Source: an uncultured Bacilli bacterium (lineage in GTDB: Bacteria > Bacillota_I > Bacilli_A > RF39 > UBA660). Taken from it: DNA of 38,551 bases. The position numbers and the translations under genes are program-made. This document shows positions 32,427-38,551 of the stretch, one piece after another. The DNA lies in assembly GCA_910584085.1 (NCBI GenBank), contig CAJTZY010000013.1:1-38551 (forward strand), written 5' to 3'. The notes beneath the pieces are model-generated. The model ran no database searches and was not told the origin of the DNA. It worked only from the letters and a program-made list of their open reading frames with translations. Position 1 is the first letter of the stretch. Each line of letters begins with the position of its first letter.

Positions 32427-34844
32427 CTATTTTACCACTATATTTACTAGTTTTTTAGGAATAACTATTACCTTAACTATCTCTTTTCCTTCAGTAAAGT
32501 TTTTTACATTTTCTATAGTTAAAGATAATTTTTTCATTTCATCTTCTGTAGTTTCTGAATCTACTTCTATTTTTCCTCTAACTTTTCCATTTACTTGCAC
32601 TACCATTGTAAATGAATTATTTTCTAGATTCTTAGAATCATATGTAGGCCACTCTGACTCATATAGCTTATCACCTAAATTATATTTTTCATTTAATTCT
32701 TCTGTAATATGAGGTGCGATTGGATTAAGTAAATGGATAAGAGTTCTGTAATCTTTGCTTGTAATACTATCAAGTTCTTCTAATTTATTTAATAATATCA
32801 TTAAGGCAGATACTGCGGTATTATATTTCATATTATTTAAATCTTCAGTAACCTTCTTTATTGTTTGATTCATTAGAACTATAGTTTCTCTTGAATATTC
32901 TTTTGAATCATTAAGTTTTTCGCCTAATTTGTAAACTCTATCCAAGAATTTTTTACATCCTTTAAGTCCATTTGTAGACCATGCCGCATCTTTTTCATAA
33001 TCACCTATAAACATTTCATAAGTACGAAGAGCATCAGCGCCAAATTCTTTTACTATATCATCCGGATTTATTACGTTTCCTTTTGATTTACTCATTTTTT
33101 CACCATTTGATCCTAAAATCATACCATGACTTACACGAGTCCAAATCATCTCTTTATTTGGAACAAGCCCTATATTATATAAGAATTGTACCCAGAATCT
33201 TGCATAAAGCAGGTGCCTCGCAGTATGTTCCATTCCTCCGTTATACCAATCTACACGGTTCCAATACTTCATAGAATCCATGCTTGCAAAACATTTATCA
33301 TTATGTGGATCCATAAATCTTAAAAAATACCAACTAGATCCTGCCCAGTTTGGCATTGTATCAGTTTCTCTTTTTGCAGGTCTACCACATTTTGGACAAG
33401 TAGTATTTACCCAATCTGTTATTTTTGCAAGAGGACTTTCACCATTATCAGTTGGTTCATATTCTGCTACATCTGGTAAAAGAAGTGGTAAATCCTCCTC
33501 ATTCATAGGTACCCAACCACATTCATCGCAATGTATCATTGGTATTGGTTCTCCCCAGAATCTTTGTCTTGAGAAAATCCAATCTCTCATTTTATAATTA
33601 TTAACTTCTCTTGCAATACCCATTTTAACTAATTTTTCTGTTATTGCTTTTTTTGCATCATTTATGGTATAGCCAGTAAATTCTTCTGAATTTATAAGTC
33701 TTGAATTAATATTCTCTAAATAATCATATTTTTCATAAGCATGGCTTGTTATATCTCCACCACTAATTACTTCTATAATATCTAGATTATGTTCTTTAGC
33801 ATACTCAAAGTCTCTCTCGTCGTGTGATGGAACTGCCATAACTGCACCTGTTCCATAATCACCAAGTACAAAATCTCCTAGAAAAATAGGTACTTCCTTA
33901 CCATTTACTGGATTAATTGCTTTTATACCTTTAACTTCTACACCAGATTTTCCTTTATTAAGTTCTGTTCTATCCATATTAGATTTCTTTAAAGTTTCTT
34001 CAATATAGGAATTTACCTCTTCTTTATTTTCTACTCTAGGCATTAATTCTTTAATTAATTTACCATCTGGTGCGATTACAAAGAAAGTTATTCCATATAT
34101 TGTTTCAATGCAAGTTGTAAATATTGAAAATTTACCACCGCCAACAATATCAATATCTACTTCTACACCAGTAGATTTTCCTATCCAATTTATTTGTCCT
34201 AATTTTACTTTTTCAGCAAAGTTAGTATCATCAAGTCCCTTAAGTAAATCTTCAGAATAATCACGCATTTTTAGCATCCATTGAGATTTTTCTTTTTGAA
34301 TTACCGGATTTCCGCATCTCTCACAAACCCCACCTGCTGCATCTTCATTAGATAAAACTGTTTTACAATTTGTACACCAATTTACTGGAACAGTATCCTT
34401 ATAAGCCATATTGTGTTTATAAAACTGTAAAAACTGCCACTGTGTCCATTTATAATATTCTGGATCTGTTGTAGAAAATTCTCTACTCCAATCAAATGAA
34501 AACCCTAGTGATTGCATTTGACCTTTAAATGTCTTTATATTTTCTTTTACTGCATCACGAGGATGTATATGATTTTTTATTGCATATTGTTCTGCAGGTG
34601 CGCCAAAGGCATCCCAACCCATTGGATATAAAACATTATACCCTTGCATTCTTTTCATTCTAGCAATCGCATCCTGTGCGGTATAGCTCCTAACATGTCC
34701 CACATGTAATCCTGCCCCTGATGGGTATGGAAATTCAACTAATATATAATAAGGTTTCTTATTATTATCTACTTCAACCTCAAATGATTTAGAATCTTCC
34801 CAATATTTTTGCCATTTTTTTTCAATTTTTTCAAAATTATACAT
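32427..34844 (-). CDS. leuS: Leucyl-tRNA synthetase
   Basis: It charges tRNA-Leu. The 805-residue protein has the class Ia signatures: the FPYPSGAGLHVGHVRSYTA (HIGH) region near residue 45, the zinc-finger-like CTNCKTVLSNEDA and CERCG pair, the CP1 editing domain with GAVMAVPSHDERDF, a second CxxC pair (CPKCGRP), KMSKSKGN near 600, and the anticodon-binding end with VVQVNGKVRGK. Length is normal for bacterial LeuRS. It starts 2 bases after the upstream small membrane protein and is under the Leu T-box at 35205-35410. Confidence 0.97.
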   Translation of the reverse strand: MYNFEKIEKKWQKYWEDSKSFEVEVDNNKKPYYILVEFPYPSGAGLHVGHVRSYTAQDAIARMKRMQGYNVLYPMGWDAFGAPAEQYAIKNHIHPRDAVKENIKTFKGQMQSLGFSFDWSREFSTTDPEYYKWTQWQFLQFYKHNMAYKDTVPVNWCTNCKTVLSNEDAAGGVCERCGNPVIQKEKSQWMLKMRDYSEDLLKGLDDTNFAEKVKLGQINWIGKSTGVEVDIDIVGGGKFSIFTTCIETIYGITFFVIAPDGKLIKELMPRVENKEEVNSYIEETLKKSNMDRTELNKGKSGVEVKGIKAINPVNGKEVPIFLGDFVLGDYGTGAVMAVPSHDERDFEYAKEHNLDIIEVISGGDITSHAYEKYDYLENINSRLINSEEFTGYTINDAKKAITEKLVKMGIAREVNNYKMRDWIFSRQRFWGEPIPMIHCDECGWVPMNEEDLPLLLPDVAEYEPTDNGESPLAKITDWVNTTCPKCGRPAKRETDTMPNWAGSSWYFLRFMDPHNDKCFASMDSMKYWNRVDWYNGGMEHTARHLLYARFWVQFLYNIGLVPNKEMIWTRVSHGMILGSNGEKMSKSKGNVINPDDIVKEFGADALRTYEMFIGDYEKDAAWSTNGLKGCKKFLDRVYKLGEKLNDSKEYSRETIVLMNQTIKKVTEDLNNMKYNTAVSALMILLNKLEELDSITSKDYRTLIHLLNPIAPHITEELNEKYNLGDKLYESEWPTYDSKNLENNSFTMVVQVNGKVRGKIEVDSETTEDEMKKLSLTIENVKNFTEGKEIVKVIVIPKKLVNIVVK

Positions 34845-34846
34845 AA

Positions 34847-35194
34847 TTATTTTCCTCCCTGTTTCTTTTTATAATAAGTGCCAATTAAATGATATAAAAC
34901 TAAAATAAGCGTAATAAGTGTTATTCCACCAACTAAAATTTCTATAAATATGTTATCAAATAAACATACTACATATACGGTAGTTGATAAAATAAATGAA
35001 TTAGCAAGACAAACCTTACGAGCTATCTCTTTTAAGTTTCTATCATTTACTTTTACTCCATATTTAATTTTTAAATATGACATTTCTTTTCCCTCTGGAA
35101 ACTTTTTAAGCACACTTTTTCTACTAATAACAAATATTAAATAAAATAGGTATGCGACTATAAATGTAATTAAATATAATATTAATTCTTTCAT
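34847..35194 (-). CDS. Small membrane protein cotranscribed with leuS
   Basis: The 115-residue product has an N-terminal helix (about 3-23), a short basic/polar region with LKIKYGVKVNDRNLKEIAR and two more hydrophobic helices (about 66-82 and 85-105). The KYG(V/-)KxxDRNxK pattern in the loop is conserved-looking but I cannot name the family. It is the first gene of the Leu T-box operon, 2 bases ahead of leuS, so it is controlled by tRNA-Leu charging. AGGAGG precedes the ATG. Function is unknown. Confidence 0.75.
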   Translation of the reverse strand: MKELILYLITFIVAYLFYLIFVISRKSVLKKFPEGKEMSYLKIKYGVKVNDRNLKEIARKVCLANSFILSTTVYVVCLFDNIFIEILVGGITLITLILVLYHLIGTYYKKKQGGK

Positions 35195-35205
35195 AAAATC
35201 CTCCT

Positions 35206-35410
35206 AAAAAAATCACATCCATATAAGGACGTGATTTACGTGGTACCACCTTAATTCGTGTATAATACACCTTTTAAGCTTAACGCGCTTTTCATATACG
35301 TCTATAATAAGAAGCTCCAAAGCAAGTTCATAATATTTATTTAAAGTTTTCACCAACCACTTTTTCTCTATAAAATAAATTAATTATTACTACTCTTCTT
35401 CATCGCATTA
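35206..35410 (-). promoter_or_regulatory. T-box riboswitch, Leu (CTT) specifier
   Basis: The minus strand has the T-box core AAGGTGGTACCACG (35239-35252 region), a Stem I upstream with AGAGA and GGTTGGTG elements and a 10-bp terminator (AATCACGTCC / GGATGTGATT, one G-U) at 35211-35236 with a tail of Ts. The specifier, located by the GGAGC that follows Stem I, is CTT at 35324-35326 (leucine). The downstream operon contains leuS, which agrees. Confidence 0.93.
35211..35236 (-). terminator. Regulated terminator of the Leu T-box
   Basis: A 10-bp stem with a 6-base loop and a tail of 7 Ts on the minus strand, directly before the ribosome binding site of the small membrane protein gene. Confidence 0.85.
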
Positions 35411-35415
35411 CTAAT

Positions 35416-35444
35416 ATTATATTATATTTGATTAATATATTCAA
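35416..35444 (-). promoter_or_regulatory. Promoter for the Leu T-box operon
   Basis: TTGAAT and consensus TATAAT on the minus strand with a 17-base spacer. The -35 lies inside the 3' end of the GH31 gene, so the two transcription units are packed without a gap. Confidence 0.7.
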
Positions 35445-37797
35445 GTAGTCTTAAGAATAAATCTATATATTTTCTATCTAAATAATTTTTACCATTAGCA
35501 AGTTTTCTTATTTCAATTCTCTTTTTCTTTAAGTCATATTGGTCAGAGAACATAATATCATCTACTCTTTGCTTAAGTATTGTTTTAATTGGTAAATCGC
35601 TAATAATAGATATTATATCTTCTTTTATTATTCTAATTGCATCTATTTCTATATCATCCCCACTACACAAAATAGTAATTTGTGCGGTTGTAGGAATGTT
35701 TTCTACCTCTACTATAAAGTCCGTATCATCCTTGTAACATTCATTTTTTATTTGCTTACTTCCTACATAAGTAACTATATTTGATGCAGGCTTAGTATTT
35801 TTAAATCTTACTTTATAACTTCTTGATTTTGGAATAACGCTTGTTTTTCCCTCTACTGGAAGTATAGTTATTCTATAGTTATTTTTTTCATATATAAATT
35901 CTACATTAGTTATTAAATACTCACCATTTAAATAATCTGTAGTTTCTCCATCATCTTCATAAATACTATAGGTATTATTCTCACCTGGAAACACCTGTAA
36001 TTCAAGTTTATTTGGAACATTTGTGTCGTTATAGTTATTAGTTGACATAGGTATTATTGTTCCAGCCTTCACAAATATTGGATATTCTTCATCTTTATAA
36101 AATGAAACATATTTTCTATTTCCTAAATATTTTTTACCTGTAAAAAAATCGTACCAAACTCCATTTGGAAGATATAACTTATGAATAACTCTATTCATAA
36201 CGTAATCTTTTCTAGTAAGTATTGGGCTTATAAAGAAGTCTGTACCAAAAAAATATTCATCTGAATAAAGTGGATCATCGTATAAAATTGGGTATCTATA
36301 ATAAATAGGTTCAATTAAAGGTTTACCATATTTATGATATTTATAGCTTTCAGTATATATATATGGAATTAATTTATATCTTAAATTTAAATAATCTGTT
36401 ACTATTTTTGATGTTTTTATTCCCCATTTCCATGGTTCTCTTTTATAGTATTTTCCACCTTCCGCACCAAGTCTTAATATTGGTGAGAATACTCCTAACT
36501 GTATAAATCTAGTAAATAATTCGCTATCTTCCACTCCACCTACGGTACCGCCGAAATCATGACTCCAAAAACTTACGCCTAGGTTTGATGCAGTTGCATT
36601 AAATGATGGTATACTTTTAAGTGAATTCCAACTAACCGTAGATTCACCAGCGTAAAGTACTGGATACCTATGTGAGGCAACTGTTGAATTATACGCACTT
36701 ATAAGTGGTCTAATATTAGTATTTCTAAAGTTATCGTAATATAAGTAATGCTTTAAAATCGTTGTACGCAATAAATTATTCCTATCAAATGATTTTAGTG
36801 AATAAAAATCTATACCTAAAATACTTATTGGATGAATTATTAATTTTAAAAAGGCATCAATTGTTCTATCACTTAATAAATTAAATGGTATACTACCTCT
36901 TTTATCTTTAGGTAAATAGGCATCTAGTTTATTAAAACATTTAGTTTTAGGTAAAAAGGCTATAGGATCCTCTATAGATAATCCAAGTCTTATATTTTTA
37001 TTATGAAAATATTTAATGAGTGCTTGTGGATCCTTGTAATTAGAATTAAATTCAAAGTTATTATTATCTTGCCATTTATTAAGTGTAAATACTGAGATTG
37101 GAATATTATTAGTTTCAAATTTTTTTATTAATTTAGCTATATCATACTCCCCATAAGCTTCATTTTTATCCCACCAGTTACCTAACGCATAACGTGGTAT
37201 TAAAGGCGGATAGCCAGTTATACTAAAGTAATCATTTAAACAGTAGTAAAAGTCTTTATTATATAAAAATACATATATATCTATTCCTTTAGTATTTCTA
37301 CTTTGAAACACGCCATTTTCAAGTAAAACTTTAGAATTTGAATCATCTATAGAAGCGAATCCATCTAATGAATATAAACTTCTCTGGACCTTTCTATCGT
37401 TTCTTACTTTATACGCACTCGCACCAAAATTTTTAACCTCTGGATGCTTATAATACCACACCCTATCAGTATTTTTGAGTACTATTTTTAAATTACTTGT
37501 AGGAGTTATTTTTCCTCCAAAAAAATTTTTATTTTTTAAATATGTAAGTTCAAAATATCTAGTACTAATACTTAGAATTTTATCATTTTGATTAACTGAG
37601 AATTCTGGTTTAGGAAAATTTCTATACCATACAAGTTCTGTCGGATTATCTACAAAAGAACCATTTTCATTATATTCAAGTCTAACAAGTCTCTCTGTTA
37701 AAACTGTAATACGATATTTCTCTCCTACAAAAATACATTCTGGATTTGATCTTGATAAATTTAAATTAAATTTAAATTGTTCACCTAAATTATACAT
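35422..37797 (-). CDS. Glycoside hydrolase family 31 protein, probably catalytically inactive
   Basis: The 791-residue protein has the GH31 layout: N-terminal beta domain (1-200), a barrel (about 205-520) with GNWWDKNEAYGEYDIAKL and PRYALGNWWD and FWSHDFGG, and C-terminal beta domains. In active GH31 enzymes the nucleophile Asp ends a (D/V)DFWW-I/L-D stretch; here the segment is GIDFYSLKS, with Lys335 at that place. The acid/base Asp of SGDT is Glu385 in YAGEST, and the active-site Arg of the ARYAG-like segment reads SAYNS. Its flanks (SWNSLK, FNATASN, SHDFGG, GVEDSELF) are well conserved. It is therefore a family member that has lost catalytic residues. Related pseudoenzymes may bind sugars. 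Own promoter at 37836-37864. Confidence 0.85.
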   Translation of the reverse strand: MYNLGEQFKFNLNLSRSNPECIFVGEKYRITVLTERLVRLEYNENGSFVDNPTELVWYRNFPKPEFSVNQNDKILSISTRYFELTYLKNKNFFGGKITPTSNLKIVLKNTDRVWYYKHPEVKNFGASAYKVRNDRKVQRSLYSLDGFASIDDSNSKVLLENGVFQSRNTKGIDIYVFLYNKDFYYCLNDYFSITGYPPLIPRYALGNWWDKNEAYGEYDIAKLIKKFETNNIPISVFTLNKWQDNNNFEFNSNYKDPQALIKYFHNKNIRLGLSIEDPIAFLPKTKCFNKLDAYLPKDKRGSIPFNLLSDRTIDAFLKLIIHPISILGIDFYSLKSFDRNNLLRTTILKHYLYYDNFRNTNIRPLISAYNSTVASHRYPVLYAGESTVSWNSLKSIPSFNATASNLGVSFWSHDFGGTVGGVEDSELFTRFIQLGVFSPILRLGAEGGKYYKREPWKWGIKTSKIVTDYLNLRYKLIPYIYTESYKYHKYGKPLIEPIYYRYPILYDDPLYSDEYFFGTDFFISPILTRKDYVMNRVIHKLYLPNGVWYDFFTGKKYLGNRKYVSFYKDEEYPIFVKAGTIIPMSTNNYNDTNVPNKLELQVFPGENNTYSIYEDDGETTDYLNGEYLITNVEFIYEKNNYRITILPVEGKTSVIPKSRSYKVRFKNTKPASNIVTYVGSKQIKNECYKDDTDFIVEVENIPTTAQITILCSGDDIEIDAIRIIKEDIISIISDLPIKTILKQRVDDIMFSDQYDLKKKRIEIRKLANGKNYLDRKYIDLFLRLLEYINQI

Positions 37798-37835
37798 AGT
37801 CCACCACTTTTCTTTATCCTTTTATACTAATTTAA

Positions 37836-37864
37836 ATTATAACATAAAAAATATTAATTAACAA
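37836..37864 (-). promoter_or_regulatory. Promoter for the GH31 gene
   Basis: TTGTTA and consensus TATAAT on the minus strand with a 17-base spacer, about 40 bases before the start codon. Confidence 0.65.
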
Positions 37865-37908
37865 TATGTTCAAAAAAGATAAATATATAATACAGCGAAA
37901 AAAAAAGA

Positions 37909-37926
37909 TTGATAAAATTTTATCAA
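37909..37926 (-). terminator. Terminator after the Cys-containing surface protein gene
   Basis: The palindrome TTGATAAAATTTTATCAA forms a hairpin followed on the minus strand by a run of Ts. It ends the transcript of the partial gene at the window edge. Confidence 0.75.
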
Positions 37927-37984
37927 CCTTTATTTAGAGATTAACTTATTATTAATATAAATTTGAGGTAAGAATATTAACTAA

Positions 37985-38038
37985 GTTTAGTTTAATCCCT
38001 GATATAAGTATCTTTGATACCTATATCAGAGACTAAAC
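37985..38038 (-). other. Long 3' untranslated hairpin
   Basis: A 13-bp stem, TGATATAAGTATC (38000-38012) / GATACCTATATCA (38016-38028), one G-U on the RNA and a 3-base loop, is extended by GTTTAGT (37985-37991) / ACTAAAC (38032-38038) across an asymmetric internal loop. No T tract follows on the minus strand; the actual terminator is 60 bases further on. On the plus strand CAGAGA (38027-38032) / TCTCTG (38042-38047) with Ts after it would be a competing hairpin. Confidence 0.5.
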
Positions 38039-38053
38039 ATATCTCTGGTTTTT

Positions 38054-38551
38054 TTAAAATACAGACTTCTTAGGATATTGTGTTCCACTATAAGAAACCG
38101 AATATGTTATTGGGTACGTTTCCCATGAACAACTTGGTCTCCCTATACTATAAGTACCCCATGATGAAGATGTTACACCTGATGTATAACATCCATATAC
38201 GGATGTGCTTGGATCAGTTTGTGGTGTACAGTTTGAATCACAATAATTACGATAACTAATCACGATTCCATTATCCATAGCTGTTGGGCAATCATAAGTA
38301 GTATATGACATTGTTGTTTTACAATAAGAACCTCCACCTGAAGATGAACAAGATGATGATAAGGTAGCACTATTATAATTTGTATCCCCGCTTACAGTTC
38401 TAGTACTACTTGAAGGACAACTGCTAAGACCTGATGAACCAGATTGGTATAAGCTCTTTGCCGTATATATACTTGCTGTCTTGCTATTTCCTGTTATTCC
38501 TGTTGTATTTAATTTTGTTTCTACTTTTATCTGATATGCTGTTCCCTCACT
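38054..38551 (-). CDS. C-terminal part of a Cys-containing surface protein (cut by window edge)
   Basis: The frame is open to the window edge, giving the last 165 residues of a larger protein; the Met at 38311 is internal. The visible part starts with a beta-strand-like AYQIKVETKL segment, followed by a Ser/Thr/Gly-rich region and eight Cys in the order CPS, CSS, CKT, CPT, CDSNC, CYT and CSW. It ends with PITYSVSYSGTQYPKKSVF and has no membrane helix or sortase signal. The composition suggests an exported, disulphide-stabilised or repeat-bearing surface protein. I do not recognise the family. Confidence 0.65.
   Translation of the reverse strand, partial: SEGTAYQIKVETKLNTTGITGNSKTASIYTAKSLYQSGSSGLSSCPSSSTRTVSGDTNYNSATLSSSCSSSGGGSYCKTTMSYTTYDCPTAMDNGIVISYRNYCDSNCTPQTDPSTSVYGCYTSGVTSSSWGTYSIGRPSCSWETYPITYSVSYSGTQYPKKSVF

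Noticed and set aside
32416..33597. Plus-strand frames opposite leuS
   Set aside because: Complement of a well-supported leuS gene; no ribosome binding site or similarity.
37985..38038. Integron attC-like site
   Set aside because: The GTTTAGT/ACTAAAC arms do not fit the GTTRRRY core and there is no integrase or cassette array.
1..38551. Mycoplasma-type genetic code (TGA as Trp)
   Set aside because: uvrA ends with TGA and Trp codons that I checked are TGG, and proteins keep their full length without reading through TGA.
1..38551. tRNA or rRNA genes, insertion sequences, prophage genes
   Set aside because: No cloverleaf, rRNA core, transposase or phage structural gene was seen by eye; a covariance search could still find a tRNA I missed.

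Overview
This is a very AT-rich chromosomal window from a small-genome, low-GC Gram-positive-type bacterium (Bacillota, Bacilli-like). Taxon-level evidence is the combination of EzrA, RNase J, a YmfF/YmfH-type M16 pair, a SepM/YlbL-type PDZ-Lon protease, two T-box leaders (Thr and Leu), a DNA polymerase-independent omega subunit of only 64 residues, AGGTGAT/AGGAGG ribosome binding sites, and surface proteins with Cna-B/SpaA repeats. TGG encodes Trp and TGA is a stop (uvrA), so the standard code is used and this is not a Mycoplasma-code genome. An uncultured gut Bacilli lineage (RF39-like) is my guess, not proven. No intergenic gap exceeds 300 bases; the longest (about 210-270 bases) all hold regulatory elements.

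Layout. 1-8.0 kb, all minus strand: a Tim44-like zinc-ribbon membrane protein, secG, the M16 peptidase pair, purine nucleoside phosphorylase, a YihY/BrkB membrane protein, rpoZ, pyrimidine-nucleoside phosphorylase and a lone PDDEXK nuclease. 8.1-19.1 kb, minus: a YcxB-like protein overlapping uvrA, a DUF7666-like protein, two paralogous coiled-coil membrane proteins, a class I glutamine amidotransferase-type hydrolase, mutS, a PDZ-Lon protease and an Asn/Ser-rich membrane-anchored protein. 19.2-25.9 kb, minus: rubrerythrin, a Thr T-box operon (unknown gene plus a thrS lacking TGS), ezrA, and thyA-folA. 25.9-29.2 kb, plus: a CptN-type III toxin with candidate RNA antitoxin, rpsD with an S4-type leader, and RNase J. 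29.2-38.55 kb, minus: a 1018-residue repeat adhesin convergent with RNase J, a Leu T-box operon (small membrane protein plus leuS), a GH31 protein that has lost its catalytic residues, and the C-terminal end of a Cys-containing surface protein cut by the window edge.

How the genes fit together. Most are housekeeping (translation, repair, nucleotide salvage, folate/thymidylate, secretion, division). The accessory interest is concentrated in three places: (1) the toxin locus at 25.9-26.6 kb, where two opposite frameshifts in homopolymers (A8 and C5) scramble about 17 codons of an otherwise recognisable CptN toxin; the family-like sequence is intact in the neighbouring frame; (2) the adhesin at 29.2-32.2 kb, with seven exactly 267-bp repeats that keep the isopeptide Lys and Asn but have Gln in place of the catalytic Glu in every copy, plus a thioester-type domain with Ser where the reactive Cys is expected; (3) the GH31 protein at 35.4-37.8 kb, with Lys at the nucleophile position and Glu at the acid/base position.
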